From positions 7,936,001 to 8,000,000 of the forward strand of contig JAHRBC010000002.1 of assembly GCA_022702545.1 (NCBI GenBank): DNA of 64,000 nt. The letters run 5' to 3'. Shown piece by piece: positions 36,789 through 48,364 of this stretch. Every line of letters begins with the position of its first letter. Position 1 is the first letter of the stretch. The notes under the pieces are model-generated. The model had not been told where the DNA came from and did no database searches. It saw nothing but the letters and a program-made list of their open reading frames with translations. Both the position numbers and the translations under genes were made by a program. The DNA comes from Phycomyces nitens. Its lineage: Eukaryota; Mucoromycota; Mucoromycetes; Mucorales; Phycomycetaceae.

Positions 36789-38324
36789 TCAGTTGCAGCA
36801 GAACCAGAGACTCTTTTTCTTCTTCTTTTTTGGTACTTGTGTGCTTTTCTGGGCTTGAGTTGAAGATGTATTGGCATTAGCCTGGGGTTTTTTAGCTGGC
36901 TCTGCTGTATGCTCCTCAATTGGCTGAGGACCAACTGCAGATGGCTTTTTGCCTGTTGGCTCTGAGGTGACATCAGCTGCAGATGATATGTGATCGGCTG
37001 AAGATCTCTGGCCGGGATTCTCGATGGTATCTGCATGTGCTGGAGTGGCTGCCTTTGTGGTTTCTGTTTCATTCTTGGCGGCAGTTTCATTTGCAAAAGT
37101 ATTTTCATGTTCAAGCGGTGATTCTGCTGTAGGGACATTGTTCTCTGGGGGAACTCGTGGGATATGATCATCAATTGAGCGCATATTCTTCTTTTTGATT
37201 TCTGGTCCAGATGGTTTCTCGGCAGTCTTGGGCTCTGCTTCAGTTGAGGATTCCGTTTTGGTCATTGAGGCTGCACCAATACCTACTGCCGCTGCTCCTG
37301 CTGCTGCTCCTGCTCCTGCTGCTGCTATATTACTTGTGGGCGACCCAATTGACTCTTTATGAGTCTGTCCATCTGGGTTGGTAGTGGTAATGGTGGGATT
37401 GCTCTGTGGCTCACCAGTGGCATGATCCTGAACTGCTGGGACATTTCCAACGTCAGTTTGAGAGTGTATGGAATCTGGACCAATTGCAGGCGAATCAACT
37501 GAATCAAGCGAATGATCGTTGTTGACAATTGGTGTGCTGGAACGAGATTCGTTTATGCTGAAGCCTTTGATTGATTTAATAGACGCGTCGGCATCTGCAC
37601 CAATCGCAGCCTTACCCTTCATATACGTATTGAGAAGCTTTGCAAAGTTTTCTCCTTGGTTCTTGGCAATGTCCAGTTCTTTGACAGTTGGGTGCCGAGT
37701 GCCATCTCCGTTTGTAATGGTACCGGCACCATATGGAGATCCACCAATGACCTCGCTGTTATCAAACAATCCAACATTGGCAAATCCAAACGGAACATAT
37801 AGCATTCCATGATGGGCAAAATATGACACGGTTGTCAAGGCGGTTGTTTCTTGGCCTCCGTGCTGAGATGCAGTAGAGAAAAATGTTGCAGCAAATTTTC
37901 CAATTAAGCTTCCCGTTGCCCACAATTGGCCCGTGGAGTCTAGCAGACTGGTGGGTATTGGTATGAGTGCAATTGGAATCAATGCAATTTACTTGGACTT
38001 ACGTCTTTATTTGCTCTGGGACCATGCCAAAACGGGTGGGGATTCCAAATATGATCCCATCTGCCTCCAAAAGGCTACTTGGAGTAGCAATTGGTAGGTC
38101 TGGCCTGGGTGGAGCGTGCATAGAGTGAAGAACGTCCTCTGAAAGGGTTTCTTCTACCTGAAAGAGCTTCGCATCTATGCCTTTTGACTCGAGTCCTAAT
38201 GCACAGTATCAATTTACTGTCCCGAGTCAACTTTGCATCACAAACCTTCTAGCACCGAGAGTGCCAGGGTATGGACATGATTATAAAGCGAGTAAATGAC
38301 TATATGGACCTTTGGCTGTGCCAT
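36789..38324 (-). CDS. WrbA/Pst2-type flavodoxin-fold protein with long disordered tail and Cys-Cys end
   Basis: ATG at 38322-38324 starts MAQPKVHIVIYSLYNHVHTL, the FMN-binding first strand and loop of NAD(P)H:quinone oxidoreductases of the WrbA/Pst2/Ycp4 type. SMHAPPRPDLPIATP, IIFGIPTRFGMVPEQI, KFAATFFSTASQHGGQETTA and YFAHHGMLYVPFGFANVGLF follow, with GGSPYGAGTITNGDGTRHPT closing the domain. About 260 further residues are low complexity (Ala, Thr, Glu, Pro; one AAGAGAAAGAAAVGIGAA run). The end is polybasic with two cysteines (PKKKKKKSLWFCCN), TGA at 36789-36791. A polybasic plus Cys-Cys end suggests palmitoylation and plasma-membrane attachment, as reported for yeast Ycp4. Head-to-head with its paralogue at 38735, which lacks the tail. 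Confidence 0.85.
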
Positions 38325-38734
38325 TATTGCCACCTTGAAATTCAATTTACAGAAAAAAAGAAGAAGAAGCGCAAATGAGATGATCGGTGGGATGAAATAT
38401 GCAATTATAGATCTAGAGAAAATTCACGGTTGTTATCATGACGCATTGGTTGTTCTTTTGTGTGTGTGTGTTGGTTGTGTGTTCTTTTTAGTCTGAGACA
38501 TGATCCGAGGGAACAATTCGGTTTATTGTAGGCTTAGTAGTGCTGCTGTCAGTTAAACCGATGACATCTCCTTGACATAAAATAACCCGAACTTAAATCT
38601 GGCGGAAAGTCAAAGATGTCATTTGTATATACTAAACATTCTTACAAAATACATCATTACAAATATATATAATATTCTGCTGTATAGCTGCATAATTAAA
38701 CCATTCTTTTTCTCTTGTCCAATTCTTTACAGCC
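38325..38734. promoter_or_regulatory. Divergent promoter of the flavodoxin pair
   Basis: 410 bp between the two flavodoxin starts. A 66-codon frame near 38296-38496 overlaps the minus gene's start and is not called. No motif stands out beyond a GT tract near 38460-38482. Confidence 0.45.
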
Positions 38735-39495
38735 ATGACTGGAACTGTCTATATTGTCATATACACTCTCTACCATCATATCTATAAATTAGCAATTGAT
38801 GTCCAAAAGGGCCTTGAGGCTGCGGGTGTAGAGTCCAAGATCTTCCAGAGTAAGTGATGTGAGTTCTGGTTTGCCCTTTTAACACCTTTCTAGTCGAGGA
38901 AACACTGTCCGAAGAGATTCTTAAAAAGATGCATGCCCCACCAAAACCAGATCTTCCCATCATTACTGTCCAACAGCTCACTGAGCCTGATGGTATTATG
39001 TTTGGTATTCCTACCAGGTAAATGCTAAATGCATGACATTTGGTATAATTCTCACACTACCCTCAATAGATTTGGCTCCATGCCTGCCCAGATGAAAGCG
39101 TAAGTCCATACAATAGTCTTGTTTATCGTTAACCAATTCCTGCAATTAGCCTCTTGGATGCCACTGGAAAGCTGTGGGCTACCGGAGCTCTATCTGGTAA
39201 ATTTGCCGCCACCTTTTTCTCGTCTGGATCCCAACACGGTGGCCAGGAAACAACTGCCTTGACAACCGTGCCTTACTTTGCTCACCATGGAATGATCTAT
39301 GTTCCCTTTGGGTTTGCTAATCCTCATTTCTTTGACAATTCTGAGATAATTGGTGGTTCTCCTTATGGTGCTGGAACAATTGTGAATGGAGATGGATCCC
39401 GTCAAGTATCAGAAAAGGAGCTTGACGTTGCTCGAAACCAAGGTGAAAACTTTGGAAAGATTGTCAGTACTTTTGTCAAAGGAAAGGCCATTTAA
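38735..39495 (+). CDS. NAD(P)H:quinone oxidoreductase, WrbA/Pst2 type (short form)
   Basis: Four exons from ATG 38735 (MTGTVYIVIYTLYHHIYKLA) to TAA 39493-39495, about 200 residues, the normal family length. Motifs in order: MHAPPKPDLPIITVQQ, IMFGIPTR joined to FGSMPAQMKA (tiny exon), LLDATGKLWATGALSGKFAA, SGSQHGGQETTALTTVPYFA, GGSPYGAGTIVNGDGSRQ. FMN-dependent two-electron reduction of quinones, protecting against redox cycling, is the known family role. Ends FVKGKAI with no lipidation motif. The paralogue at 36789-38324 is divergent and shares intron positions around FGIPTR. Confidence 0.9.
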
Positions 39496-40531
39496 GGCAT
39501 TAATATATATTTGTATTGTGATGGATTAAAATAATAATAATAATAATAATAATAATAATTTATAATGCTTAAAGAGATATACTACCCTAGTTTAACTGTA
39601 ATATTCTTTATAAACAATTGAAACACCAATCTTTGGGTACTGATTTCGCGAGAGATATTGGTCGCACATTTTGGCGTGACTGTCTTGATCTGTCCTGCAT
39701 CCATCAGACTATTTCGCCCATAGTAACCACATAAACTATTCCCATTTCTCGGAATAATATATAAACTTCCTTTTTACTTTATTTAGCTGCAAGAATCCAA
39801 CTATAATAATCTTTGAAAAACTCGTTGGCATTCTTATATTGCCTACATTTATTCAAGTGCTTATAATCACAATTGCTCTTTTATTTAAATTCAATAGCAA
39901 AGCTGCCTCAATTGGATCTATCCAGTCAAAGCACAACATTCTCATCCCCGAGAATATATATATATATATATATCCTAATAACCAAATGTCCTCTTTATCT
40001 TTCTTGTCCAAAGACTGGTGTAATTACTAGTGCAACATTAATAGTCAGAAAATAAGGAGAGATTATTTGTTCACAAAGGAAAGATTTCCCTTTTGACTTT
40101 TTTTTTGGAAAATGCATTACCAAGACAGTGATAGAAAACAATACAAACGCTCGTCATGTTCAAAAGTCTGCCATTAATATGCTCACTAGGACGAGAAAGC
40201 TGGGAGTCAGCATCATAAGCATTTGAAATACAGTGCTAATACACAAATCTATTGTGAAAATAAAATTCTGCTCGAAACTCTAGCCTCGCGCAAAGATCTT
40301 GAACCAAAGAAGCATCCAAGATCTACAAAAGCATTGGAGAAATTATGGCTTGAAAACTATTTAACAGGCTACGAGAAAAAGAAGACTGGCTACCTCATCA
40401 AAACCAAAAGAGTCTGCTGGTTGGAATAGTGCAAAACGTTCGTTTTAAAAAATATGGCTACCTCAATAATGTTGCAAGATTATATATTTATTAAGAGTAA
40501 TACAAAAGGGGTTTGGGTGTTAGGAGGACTA
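39496..40531. other. 1-kb intergenic region, no gene recognised
   Basis: Convergent intergenic DNA with an AAT array (39531-39560) and a TA tract (about 39955-39972). A 68-codon plus-strand frame at 40223-40429 is Lys-rich and has no homology that I can see. Confidence 0.45.
39531..39560. repeat. (AAT)n microsatellite
   Basis: About ten AAT units just past the short flavodoxin stop. Confidence 0.85.
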
Positions 40532-41272
40532 TTAAGCCTCTTCTACTTCGCGCACATGTTTGCCAGGTCCAAATATACATGTAACGCAATACATTAGAGA
40601 TGCCAGCATGAGCCCTGCAAATGCTCCAAGCGTCATCCATGCGGATGGCCCCAGATTACCAGACCCATTTTTATCCATTCCCTTGACCTCGTTAATGCTG
40701 CGTAGGGAGACTACAAGAGTCATGATGAATATTACCAACATCAATAGGAATGAAAGAAATGTGGAAAATGAAGCCAGAAAGTCAGGCCCACGACGGAAAT
40801 GGGAGAGGATAGTGATGGTGATAGCAAATAGAGTGAGTCCAAATGCGATCCAATACAGGATAAAGATCACTAGAAAGAGATTGCTCGATATATGCAAGGC
40901 TCCAGTTATATTGGATAGCTCATCTGCCTTGGCTAGACAATTATTTAGTGCATATTAGACGTCTATATTATCGTAGGCAAAACTTACTCCAGTCAAAGGC
41001 AGGAACAGGGCTACTACAGTGTGTCACCTCATTCGCACTCCCGACACAATAATTCCTAATAAAGACGATCAATAGCATTCAGTATGATTTACAAGATCAA
41101 TAGATCAAACATACCACAGACCAAACTGTATGAATTGATCTGGCAAGGTAAATCGAGCAAAGTAGAGACTCTTGAGAAACGGCTGGTCGTAGGTATTGCC
41201 AAGAAGTGTAAACACTTGGAGCAAAAGAGCGCAAAAGGTAAAGAATGTTGCAATATAGGCAAAGACAGACAT
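40532..41272 (-). CDS. SUR7/PalI (claudin-like) four-TM membrane protein
   Basis: Three or four exons on the minus strand. ATG at 41270-41272 starts MSVFAYIATFFTFCALLLQV, the first membrane span. An extracellular loop then carries LWNYCVGSANEVTHCSSPVP (two cysteines in a W..C..C claudin-like arrangement). Three further spans follow: LFLVIFILYWIAFGLTLFAI, FLSFLLMLVIFIMTLVVSLR and AWMTLGAFAGLMLASLMYCV. A short cytosolic tail ends HVREVEEA at 40532. Four spans with a long first loop holding paired Cys is the SUR7/PalI fold. Members mark plasma-membrane eisosome domains or act in pH sensing. Which branch this is cannot be told. Confidence 0.75.
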
Positions 41273-42065
41273 TAGATGTATAAAAAGTAAAAGGCTAATA
41301 ATAAAGAATAATAGTATTTATAATGTAGTCAAGTTATTTAAAGAATACAAAGGTATACAGTACAAAGTAATAGCAGGTAACCAAAACAAGCAACCAAGAA
41401 AACAAAGCAGCACTCTATTTCCAAATCAAATGTCTATCTATCTATATATGTGTCTCTATTGAAAGCACAAACACCAAGTACTCGTTGTAAAGATTGTCTG
41501 TTTTCCTGGTATGTGGAAAGAAAGGTTATTAATATAAAGCTTATTCCCGCGTGCTTTGTATTTATACTTTATTTCTGGTAGGGTTTGAACAATTATTTGG
41601 CAGTCAATTGAGATATTATGCTTAGATGCAATGTAAATATTGTACAAAAACCAAATTTGAATAATTCCGGCCGACTGTTGTTGTTTTGAATATGTACATA
41701 TATATATATTAATAATAATAATAATAAAATATTAAACTCTATATGGTCCCAATTAGGGTATTCCAGGTGCCCTTTCATTCACCTATTATCTCAATGCTAT
41801 TGTGAGCATATATCTTTTGGGCTCAAGTGCAATTCCTGCTATTATCCAAAAATCAAACTTTCTCTGGCTGTGGCTGTGGCTGTGGCTGTGGAATATCTGC
41901 TGCTTATTTGAGTGTACAATTTTGATAAAGCACGGCAGAATATTTAGAAAAAGGTACCATGGGCTAAAATGGCTCTAAAATTAGAAACTCAATAATATTT
42001 TTTTTCCTCGAATCACTAAAAATATCATGCCTTAAAAATCTGCTAGACCCTCTTCTTTCTACTAA
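41273..42065. other. Divergent intergenic region
   Basis: About 790 bp between the SUR7-like and AIG1-like starts. It contains a TGGCTG tandem array (41865-41891), an AAT stretch near 41710-41727 and AT-rich DNA. No gene seen. Confidence 0.45.
41865..41891. repeat. TGGCTG hexanucleotide tandem repeat
   Basis: Four and a half copies, GC-rich, about 175 bp upstream of the AIG1-like start codon. Confidence 0.85.
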
Positions 42066-43006
42066 ATGTCTGATACACATCAAGTGTGGACAAGTCTTGT
42101 GCTAAATTCACTTGGCCTTTTATCCAATATATATGGTCTGTACGCTATCAACTATCTTTACGTAAATCCATACGCAGTTGCCTTTGGCGGCCATCTTCAG
42201 GTTAGTCAGCCTTCACTTGAGCAATTGGTCAATTCACGCCTTAACTTTGGCCTGACTCTTGTAGTACTTGACCATCATTGGTCTCTTGGCTGCAACATTG
42301 GCCTTTGCACTAAGACTCATTCAATTTGCTTTTCCTGGTAGTCTGAAAAGTAAGCATATAGTCCCATCTTCTTTTTATTAAAGTCTTTGGAAAATAGAAA
42401 CGTATGAATTAGTTGTCAATATTGCAACACCTGTAAGTATCCCACGTATATCCAGAGGCTCTATATTATTATTATTATTATTATTAAAGGATAAAGACAA
42501 TTGAGCTTTACCTAAATGTGAATATGGATATATGTGTAGCTCGAGGGTCTTATTACTTTCTTGTACTGGTCTATGGCTCTTGTCAATCCAAGATTATTGT
42601 CTCCAAAGGATCTGCCTCCTCCTCCTCTTCATCTCGACTTTGCCCTGCACTTGGTGCCAGCAATTCTGCTCTGGACCAACTTTTTCTGGTTTAACCTTGA
42701 GTTTAAGCGCTCAGTACGCCACATCATAACCATATACGGCTTTGTAGTATTCTACTATGTATGGTCATGGTATTGCAAGACCCGCAATGGCTATTGGCCT
42801 TATCCATTTCTCAACGCATTTTCAGACTCTAATCGGGCCGTTTTCTTTTTTGGATGTGGAACTCTTTGCTGGCTGATGTATGAGACAGGTAAGTATCAGG
42901 CAGGCTGGTATGCAGTCTGACTAACATTTGTTCATAATATTCAGGTGCATTCTTTCATGCCAAGATCAACAGAGTAAAGGAGGTTCTTGACAAGAAGCTT
43001 GAATGA
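42066..43006 (+). CDS. AIG1/FAR-17a-like integral membrane protein
   Basis: Five exons from ATG 42066 (MSDTHQVWTSLVLNSLGLLS) to TGA 43004-43006. Six hydrophobic spans are visible, among them YLTIIGLLAATLAFALRLIQ, LEGLITFLYWSMALVNPRLL and IITIYGFVVFYYVWSWYCKT. LDFALHLVPAILLWTNFFWF carries the conserved His of the family's proposed Thr/His active pair. The segment TRNGYWPYPFLNAF is a family hallmark. Human AIG1 and ADTRP hydrolyse fatty-acid esters of hydroxy fatty acids; yeast members are of unknown role. The Thr would lie in the earlier span ELVVNIATP (exon 3). C-terminal tail is short and charged (KEVLDKKLE). Confidence 0.82.
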
Positions 43007-43495
43007 TTTACACAGACTCCTTTTTACAAATAAACATGGGCGCACACAGCACCTATATTACACACATGTACCTTGTGGTATCAACAGAAGCCATTACTTG
43101 TAATTTGCGCATATCTCAATAATTTACCATCTTTTTCAGAATGACATTTAGTGGTAAAATATGAATGTTCATTGTGTAATTCGAAATAGGAATAGCTGTG
43201 TATGCTTAAATGCCCAGGCAGCCCGCGTTTGAAGAATCGCCCTTTTATTGTTGTATTTAAAAATACGATATTTGCTGATCTAAAGCAAATGTGTACGTCA
43301 AGATTAACGGTATGGATGTCAAAGAAGTACACCAATGGTCCTCTCGGTGTTCCAATGCTACTTTACTTGCACGTGAATCACGTCACAAAATCGACTTGCG
43401 GGACAAGTGATAACTAAGAGAGAGTCCAAGTTTATAAAAAAAAACTAACCTTTTTGCCAAGGTTACTGCTGTTCGATCTACATTTCTATATTACA
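43007..43495. other. Intergenic between AIG1-like gene and CWC2
   Basis: About 490 bp, no gene recognised. A 71-codon plus-strand frame at 43202-43417 and an 84-codon minus-strand frame overlap each other and show no homology. Confidence 0.4.
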
Positions 43496-44986
43496 ATGGT
43501 TCTTGCACGGAAGCAGGCAAGCAATCCGAAATTCTCTTCTTGTACCCTATACTTATCATCTTTTTAGGTCGATCAAGCGACGATTGATGAGTTTTTCAAG
43601 GAAAGAAAGCCAGAAGGTGGAGCATATAACATTTGGCATCATCGCTACCAAGGTCTTGATAGAGACTGGAGTAAAAAAGGGTAATACAAAAAGAAAGGAA
43701 AAAGATTAAGCATTAAAAACCAAACTATTGGCTTTCTTATTTTCTGGTAATAGATTACGATCCAAATTCAGATGCAAGGTTGCTCGCGATGCAGGCGATA
43801 CAGCTGGCACCAGTAATCCCCACGCTTACTTTTGTCTTTACTTTGCAAAAGGCATGTGTGCACAAGGACACAAATGTGCAATGTGGCATCGAATTCCCAC
43901 CGAAAAAGATGAACAAGAGACAACCATTGATTGTTTTGGACGTGATAAATTCGCGTAAGTGGTTTTGGAATGGATTTCAAAAAGAAAGAGTAAGTCAGAC
44001 TGAGAACCATGATAGTGAGTTTCGTCAAGATATGGGTGGTGTAGGTTCTTTCAACACCCTAAACCGTACACTCTATGTGGGTCGAATTGCAGTGACACCA
44101 GATATTGAGGAAGTAGTGACAAGAAACTTTGAAGAATGGGGTCGATTGGAAAGAGGTAAATATTTTGGGTATGGTATTGGTCTTTATCAAAAGAAATCCA
44201 AAATAACATACGGCAATCTAGTGCGTGTGTTAAAGAACAGAGGTGTTGCGTTTGTTACATATGCAACAAGATCAAATGCTGAATTCGCAAGAGAGGCCAT
44301 GATGAACCAGAATCTGGATCATAATGAGATTATCAACGTCAGGTAAGAAAAATATCTGACCGAGATGTAGTGAGAATGATACTGACTGGGTTGCCTGAAG
44401 ATGGGCCACAGTAGATCCAAATTCGATTGGTAACCGCATGGACAGTGATGAGGAAGAGACAGAGAGAAAGCAAACAGAGGATGTGTATGAATATCAGGCA
44501 GCGCAATCCGAGCTTCCTGCTGAATTTACACAAACCAAGCGAGATGTAGATGAGGATGGTTTTAGTAATATGGAAATGCGTGTTAAGCGACAAAGAGCAG
44601 AAGAAGCTGGAGATTTACGTGGCCCTTACTATGATACTGAATCAGCCATGGCTATCTACGGATATACTCAACCAATTGCAGCACCAGATGCCTCTTACTA
44701 TGATACATCCTCCACAAACGAAGCTTCTCAATCCACAGAACAAAATGGACCAGAACAAGAGTATGTTCCTGTCTACCAAGCCCCTTCCTTGCCTGCACCT
44801 GCACCTGCACCTGTACCCAAGGCTGGTGGAATTATTCCCATGAATGTTTTGAACTCTCTCAAATCATTGTCCAACCAAGGAAAGGGAACTGTTCCTTTGG
44901 TAAAGCCAAAACAAAGCGTCCTCGGCAATCTTGCAAGCTATGGCAGTGGCAGCGAGAGTGAGAGCGAGAGCGAGAGCGATGAGTAG
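43496..44986 (+). CDS. CWC2: Pre-mRNA-splicing factor Cwc2 (CCCH finger + RRM)
   Basis: ATG 43496 gives MVLARKQ, then a probable GC-AG intron (43517-43567, donor GCAAGC) joins VDQATIDEFFKERKPEGGAY. The Torus region and CCCH finger follow: RSKFRCKVARDAGDTAGT, then CLYFAKGMCAQGHKCAMWH (C-X7-C-X5-C-X3-H). An RRM has RNP2 RTLYVGRI and RNP1 GVAFVTYA, preceded by the linker RQDMGGVGSFNTLN. The C-terminal exon (WATVDPNS onward) is acidic, then Pro/Ala-rich, and ends in a Ser-Glu repeat at TAG 44984-44986. Cwc2 binds U6 snRNA in the Prp19-associated complex next to the spliceosome catalytic core. Five introns. Confidence 0.88.
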
Positions 44987-47101
44987 ATGGAAAATAATCG
45001 TGCACGTATCCATTTATTCATTTATATAAAAAAAACATGTCATTTACAAGATGGAGCATCCCAATTTATTTTCATTTCTTGTATAAAAAATATCACTCAG
45101 AATTCTTTGATGCTAGGCATCGGCCACATACAATTGACTATCTTTGCAAAAGCCTGCACCTTTTTTTAAAAAAAAAAAAAGAGTGCACTATTTGCTCTAG
45201 AACAAGGATGAAGAATCATCATGGTGATGTTATTTCGTTGCATCTTTCAATGCATTGAAACAATGTTGAATAAAAGTGCAATCTTTGTGTTGATAAATAA
45301 AAGGATTACAAATGTGACGTAACATGAGGTGACATCAGCAGTTGCTCACCAAAATGACTCGAGTGCTCCGAGATCTGAGTTGAGCAACTGAAAGGGCCCA
45401 TGGCTGACCATGTCGAATGCTCTGAAACTTCAAATGATATATATATCGGGTAAAAGGCACGATGAGCACCATTTAAAGAGCACTACTCAGCATTATTGCC
45501 AAAGCGATTACTGAATAATTACTAAACCCCTAAAGCAGAAATCTTTGGCTCGTATTGGTCTGCATATTATGGTATTTCAAAAGGACTATATTAATTGGAA
45601 TGGACTAGATTCATACAGTTATCCGAGACTTGTCTCACTCATGGTCTCTAGAGTCAATACTCAAATGAAATACAGTAAAACCGATTTTCTGGATTGTCAA
45701 TGCGTGCTCTGTGTGACAGCATATTACTTACTTCCTTTGGTTTCTGGCAGAAGCACACGTTCTCTTGACGATCTGAATACAAGCAAAAGGAGTTCAAACC
45801 CTTTCTCAGTCAAATTTCCATCAAATGAAATGTTCCAACTCTTCACCAAGATAGAAATCGAATGGTTCCACAGAATATGAGAAGAGTATTTATCGTTATA
45901 TTTTGGGCTGTCGATGGTTGGTTCCTGGTCTCGGCGGTGTAACAAAATGGTAACCTTGGCAGTCTTTTTTGATATTTCGGCAGCCAAGTAAGAGAGCTTT
46001 GACTTGGAGCCTTGGCTACCGAGAATCCAACTGGATCTCAAGGGCGAGACATCTAGCCTGGAGCTCTCTAAATCACGGACTATCCTAAAGCATGATCGAG
46101 CCAAGCCGTATGCCCGACCATTCCCGGATTGACAGCTTCTTGGTTATTTATAGCATTACCCTATAGAAAAGGGCAAGAAACAAGGCTTATGTAAAATATT
46201 CATTCATTTGGACCCTAGCTCTGATCGATTTCTCTACCTGGACCCCGATGATTGATACTCGAACTCAACAGCTATCTCGGTAAGTGCCACCAAAGAAGCT
46301 AGATTGTAGCCGGGATAGGAGTCAAAAAAGCATACAAAGCCTAACACTTCTCTGGAAGGGACATCAATACGTCGTAAAACTTGTGTTCAATTGGCCTCTT
46401 ACTGTACTCCAAAGTAGGAAGGAGCACAAACTATTGCACCCCAGATAAAATCACCTGTTGTCCATATGGCGACAATACTCATGAATGCTCTTAGACATTG
46501 CTTCCAGTTTATTAAATGAATCGTAACACACCTGGATGTCTAAAGAGGTTGTGCTTTATGGAGCCAAGCATTTCTTTTGACTCTTATCGTTAATTTTCTG
46601 TTTATAAATAAATATAAAATGGATAGAAATCGGTGCAAATATCCAAGATATTTGCCTGTCTTTTTTGCCTAGAGCATTTCTTGTGCTTTGGATTTCAAAA
46701 GAGTCAACGGAAAGTACTTACCGTATCCGATCTATTTTACCCAGTGAGAATAAAAGGGCATTTTGTACGATTTCCATGTCACACTGCGTAAAATAGGAAC
46801 AATGGAAGTGATTTGGAGCCAGTTCGGAATACACAAGCACTACCTTATTCAATTGACAGCCGAAATATCAAGAATATTGTTATGGAAGGCAACACTAAAT
46901 CTCAAGATATACTTTATGCTAATCTTCACCAAATAACCAGACAAGAACCGATTGGCTGTGTGTCGAGGTAAAGGATGTATAAAAGAGCACTTGAGAATCT
47001 CATTTAACCCTCATCCCTTTTCTTATAATTTCATTATACCCAAGCCCGCACATTCTTTTTGTGAAGCCTTTTTGAACTTTTTCTTACTTTATCAACCAAA
47101 T
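44987..47101. other. Region between CWC2 and the DIRS-like relic
   Basis: About 2.1 kb. Apart from the minus-strand frame at 45724-46104 nothing looks coding. Base composition is less AT-rich than the other spacers from about 45.5 kb on, and the frames resemble mobile-element debris, so the left end of the DIRS-like relic may reach into it. No terminal repeat was found by eye. Confidence 0.4.
45724..46104 (-). CDS. Hypothetical ORF of unknown nature
   Basis: A minus-strand frame that stays open from about 46130 to a stop at 45724. Its composition is protein-like (FRIVRDLESSRLDVSPLR, KLSYLAAEISKKTAKVTILL, WNISFDGNLTEKGFELLLLV), with no repeats. There is no good ATG at its upstream end, so it could be an internal exon or a fragment of a decayed element. 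I do not recognise the family. Confidence 0.22.
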   Translation of the reverse strand: MARSCFRIVRDLESSRLDVSPLRSSWILGSQGSKSKLSYLAAEISKKTAKVTILLHRRDQEPTIDSPKYNDKYSSHILWNHSISILVKSWNISFDGNLTEKGFELLLLVFRSSRERVLLPETKGSK

Positions 47102-48364
47102 ATGCCCAATACTCCTTTAATTTCTAAAGCCTCTATGCCTGAAACTGATTCTGCAAACGTATCCAAAAATGCCATGTCAAACCATCACCGTATCAAGCAG
47201 AATATTCAAAATCTTCGGGACCGTCTGTCAAATCTTGCAAAAGTCCTAAACTACACATCCAACCAGGAAGACAATGATTATCAAAAGACAATTCATATAT
47301 CTATCTCTGAAGCCCAACACGATCTTGCAATTCTAGAGTCTATTGAAGCCAGACTTAACAACAATCTGATTCGATCCTACCCTACAGAATCTGGCTCTCT
47401 TTCACCTGCCCAGACTCCATCACAGCCCATCACACATCTGGCCCACGAGGAAGGCGAGGTGCATTTCTCAATTGATGACTGTCTGGACCGATTTGAAGCC
47501 ATGGCCTCTGCCAATGGTCAGTCACTTGATGTTTGTTGGAGTACACTCCTTCCTCTGGCAATCACAAAAGAGCAGCTTCCTGTCCTGAATACCTTTCTGA
47601 ACCATGATCCACAGCTACCTTGGTCGATTGTTCGTAGCACACTGGTGCGTATGTACAGTATCAACACAGCCAGGCGCCAGGTCCTTCTCACCATGAAATT
47701 GATGAACATGAGTATGGATAAAGATGAGTCTGTTGTTGCTTACACCGAGAGATTCCAAAAGGTCCGTCGGGAAGCAGGTGCTCCTGATAACCTCATGACA
47801 TATATACTGTATATTCGGTCTCTTCCTACTGAGGTGGCCCATCAAGTACGACTTGCCCAAATAAACCTATCGACCGAAGAGAAATGTAGTGTGGATCAAA
47901 TAACCACGATTGCCCGCATGCTCCACAACAATGATCTGATCGTTCCTGACACTTTCCATAATGAGCCTGCCTCCACAACTCAGGGCAAACACTGTGCTCC
48001 TCTTCATTGTAGCACAAATCGTAGAAATATTGAAAACGACAAGGACGAGGCTCATAATTCAATCGATCTTTCCAAAGAGTGTCGACTGGGAGGCTCAGCA
48101 CTATGTACGGTTCAGTCTGGCAAGGTAACCAAGCCATCTTCCCCTCGTATCCATGGTTCCCGTGCTGGCAGTCCAAAGATGTGTTTGCGCAATAGCCAAC
48201 TTCAGGGACATATTTGTGATAGGGAAAAGCTCCAGCCACATCTACCCCTACGCTCCTTCCACAATGATTTTGCCGATGGTAGCGCAGCCTTTGATCTTCG
48301 GGGCGGATCCCTGCATGACGACGATGTAACAATGAACGGGACCTACACAGCCCCATCTGGTTGA
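47102..48364 (+). CDS. Gag-like protein of the DIRS-like element (ORF1)
   Basis: A continuous frame of 420 codons from ATG 47102 (MPNTPLISKASMPETDSANV) to TGA 48362-48364. The frame is open 50 codons further upstream but without an ATG. An N-terminal coiled-coil-like stretch (QNIQNLRDRLSNLAKVL) is followed by a capsid-like helical domain with DDCLDRFEAMASANGQS, WSIVRSTLVRMYSINTARRQ and ESVVAYTERFQKVRREAGAP, a pattern of retrotransposon gag. No CCHC zinc knuckle is visible in the C-terminal part, which is low complexity. It is the only open frame left in the element. Confidence 0.6.
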   Translation: MPNTPLISKASMPETDSANVSKNAMSNHHRIKQNIQNLRDRLSNLAKVLNYTSNQEDNDYQKTIHISISEAQHDLAILESIEARLNNNLIRSYPTESGSLSPAQTPSQPITHLAHEEGEVHFSIDDCLDRFEAMASANGQSLDVCWSTLLPLAITKEQLPVLNTFLNHDPQLPWSIVRSTLVRMYSINTARRQVLLTMKLMNMSMDKDESVVAYTERFQKVRREAGAPDNLMTYILYIRSLPTEVAHQVRLAQINLSTEEKCSVDQITTIARMLHNNDLIVPDTFHNEPASTTQGKHCAPLHCSTNRRNIENDKDEAHNSIDLSKECRLGGSALCTVQSGKVTKPSSPRIHGSRAGSPKMCLRNSQLQGHICDREKLQPHLPLRSFHNDFADGSAAFDLRGGSLHDDDVTMNGTYTAPSG

